This document shows positions 5,795 to 6,251 of a DNA stretch of 6,251 nt, one piece after another (the first letter of the stretch is position 1; every line of letters starts with the position of its first letter). Position numbers and translations under genes: made by a program. The notes beneath the pieces are model-generated. The model made no database searches and had not been told where the DNA came from. It was given only the letters and a program-made list of their open reading frames with translations. Source of the DNA: DATDOO01 sp035293245 (GTDB lineage Bacteria > Pseudomonadota > Gammaproteobacteria > Methylococcales > Methylococcaceae); contig DATDOO010000339.1 in the NCBI GenBank assembly GCA_035293245.1, forward strand, positions 1 to 6,251. Direction: 5' to 3'.

Positions 5795-6251
5795 GTGCGT
5801 AAATTTTCCAAGACCTTGGCGGTAGTGGGCCTGCTGACCCCGATGAGCGCGGGGGCGCTGGGAATCGGTGAAATCAAGTTGAGGTCCGCGCTGAACCAGA
5901 ACTTGAGCGCGGAAGTACCGCTGATCGTGTCCGGTGACGAATCCGTATCGGAAATTCGCGTCAATCTGGCTTCACCGGATGCTTTCCACCGGGCGGGTAT
6001 CGATCTCGCGCACTTTCTCCACGGTCTGAGCTTCGAGGTGGTCCCGAAGCCGGACGGCCAATTCACCATCAATATTTCCTCTCGGGACGCCATCCGGGAA
6101 CCGTTCCTGAACTTCCTGGTCGAGGTCAGTTGGCCGAAGGGGCGGATGCAGCGCGAGTTCACCCTGCTGCTCGATCCGCCCACCACGTTCAAAAAAGGCG
6201 TTGCGGTACGTACGGCTCGCGCCGCAACGACACTTGGCGCGCAACCGGCCC
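5795..6251 (+). CDS. fimV: FimV-family peptidoglycan-binding protein, N-terminal part, truncated by window edge
   Basis: The frame is open from a GTG at 5795 to the right edge, giving 152 residues. GTG is chosen because an in-frame TAA lies just upstream (5786-5788) and GGAG (5782-5785) is 9 nt away. Residues 2-21 form a signal peptide (RKFSKT, hydrophobic AVVGLL, cleavage after AGA). The mature start LGIGEIKLRSALNQNLSAEVPL and the later block REPFLNFLVEVSWPKGRMQREFTLLLDPP (101-129) are the defining features of the FimV N-terminal domain. In Pseudomonas FimV is an inner-membrane, peptidoglycan-binding protein needed for type IV pilus assembly, twitching and polar localisation; full-length proteins are usually several hundred residues longer, with LysM and C-terminal TPR-like parts, not visible here. 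It follows asd in the same direction after 78 nt, the order seen in Pseudomonas. No clear promoter or terminator separates them. Confidence 0.93.
   Translation, partial: MRKFSKTLAVVGLLTPMSAGALGIGEIKLRSALNQNLSAEVPLIVSGDESVSEIRVNLASPDAFHRAGIDLAHFLHGLSFEVVPKPDGQFTINISSRDAIREPFLNFLVEVSWPKGRMQREFTLLLDPPTTFKKGVAVRTARAATTLGAQPA

Overview
The window is high-GC proteobacterial chromosome, most likely from a gammaproteobacterial methanotroph or methylotroph of the Methylococcaceae type. Two things point there. The left edge holds the 5' end of a minus-strand gene that closely matches methylene-tetrahydromethanopterin/methylene-tetrahydrofolate dehydrogenase (MtdA), a C1-metabolism enzyme. The plus-strand genes follow the gammaproteobacterial order leuC-leuD-leuB-asd-fimV, familiar from Pseudomonas. 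Genus and species cannot be fixed from the sequence alone, and protein identities are from motif recognition, not a search.

Layout, left to right. (1) 1-360, minus strand: 5' part of mtdA, cut by the window edge. (2) 361-470: divergent intergenic region with a plausible adk promoter and overlapping dyads around its -35/-10 spacer. (3) 471-1115, plus: adk, adenylate kinase. (4) 1116-1208: short gap with a weak promoter candidate. (5) 1209-3392, plus: leuC, a 41-codon entericidin-like lipoprotein gene, and leuD, tightly packed (4-nt overlap, then a 7-nt gap). (6) 3389-3566: a 178-bp symmetrical repeat made of two inverted 69-nt hairpin units bounded by GTAG...CTAC, resembling a REPIN/MITE-type element. 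Its first bases supply the leuD stop codon. (7) 3603-5716, plus: leuB and asd, separated by 2 nt. (8) 5717-5794: short gap. (9) 5795-6251, plus: 5' end of fimV, cut by the right edge.

How the genes work together. LeuC and LeuD are the two subunits of isopropylmalate isomerase and LeuB is the next enzyme, so three consecutive leucine-biosynthesis proteins are encoded here; leuA is not in the window. Asd makes aspartate semialdehyde for lysine/diaminopimelate, threonine and methionine. FimV is a cell-envelope peptidoglycan-binding protein unrelated to these pathways. Adk supplies adenylate balance, and MtdA belongs to C1 transfer.

The genes are mostly ordinary housekeeping ones, and I see no evidence of an undescribed multi-gene system. 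The points most worth a second look are the small lipoprotein gene inside leuCD, the repeat element with its compensatory stem changes, and the dyads in the mtdA-adk intergenic region.
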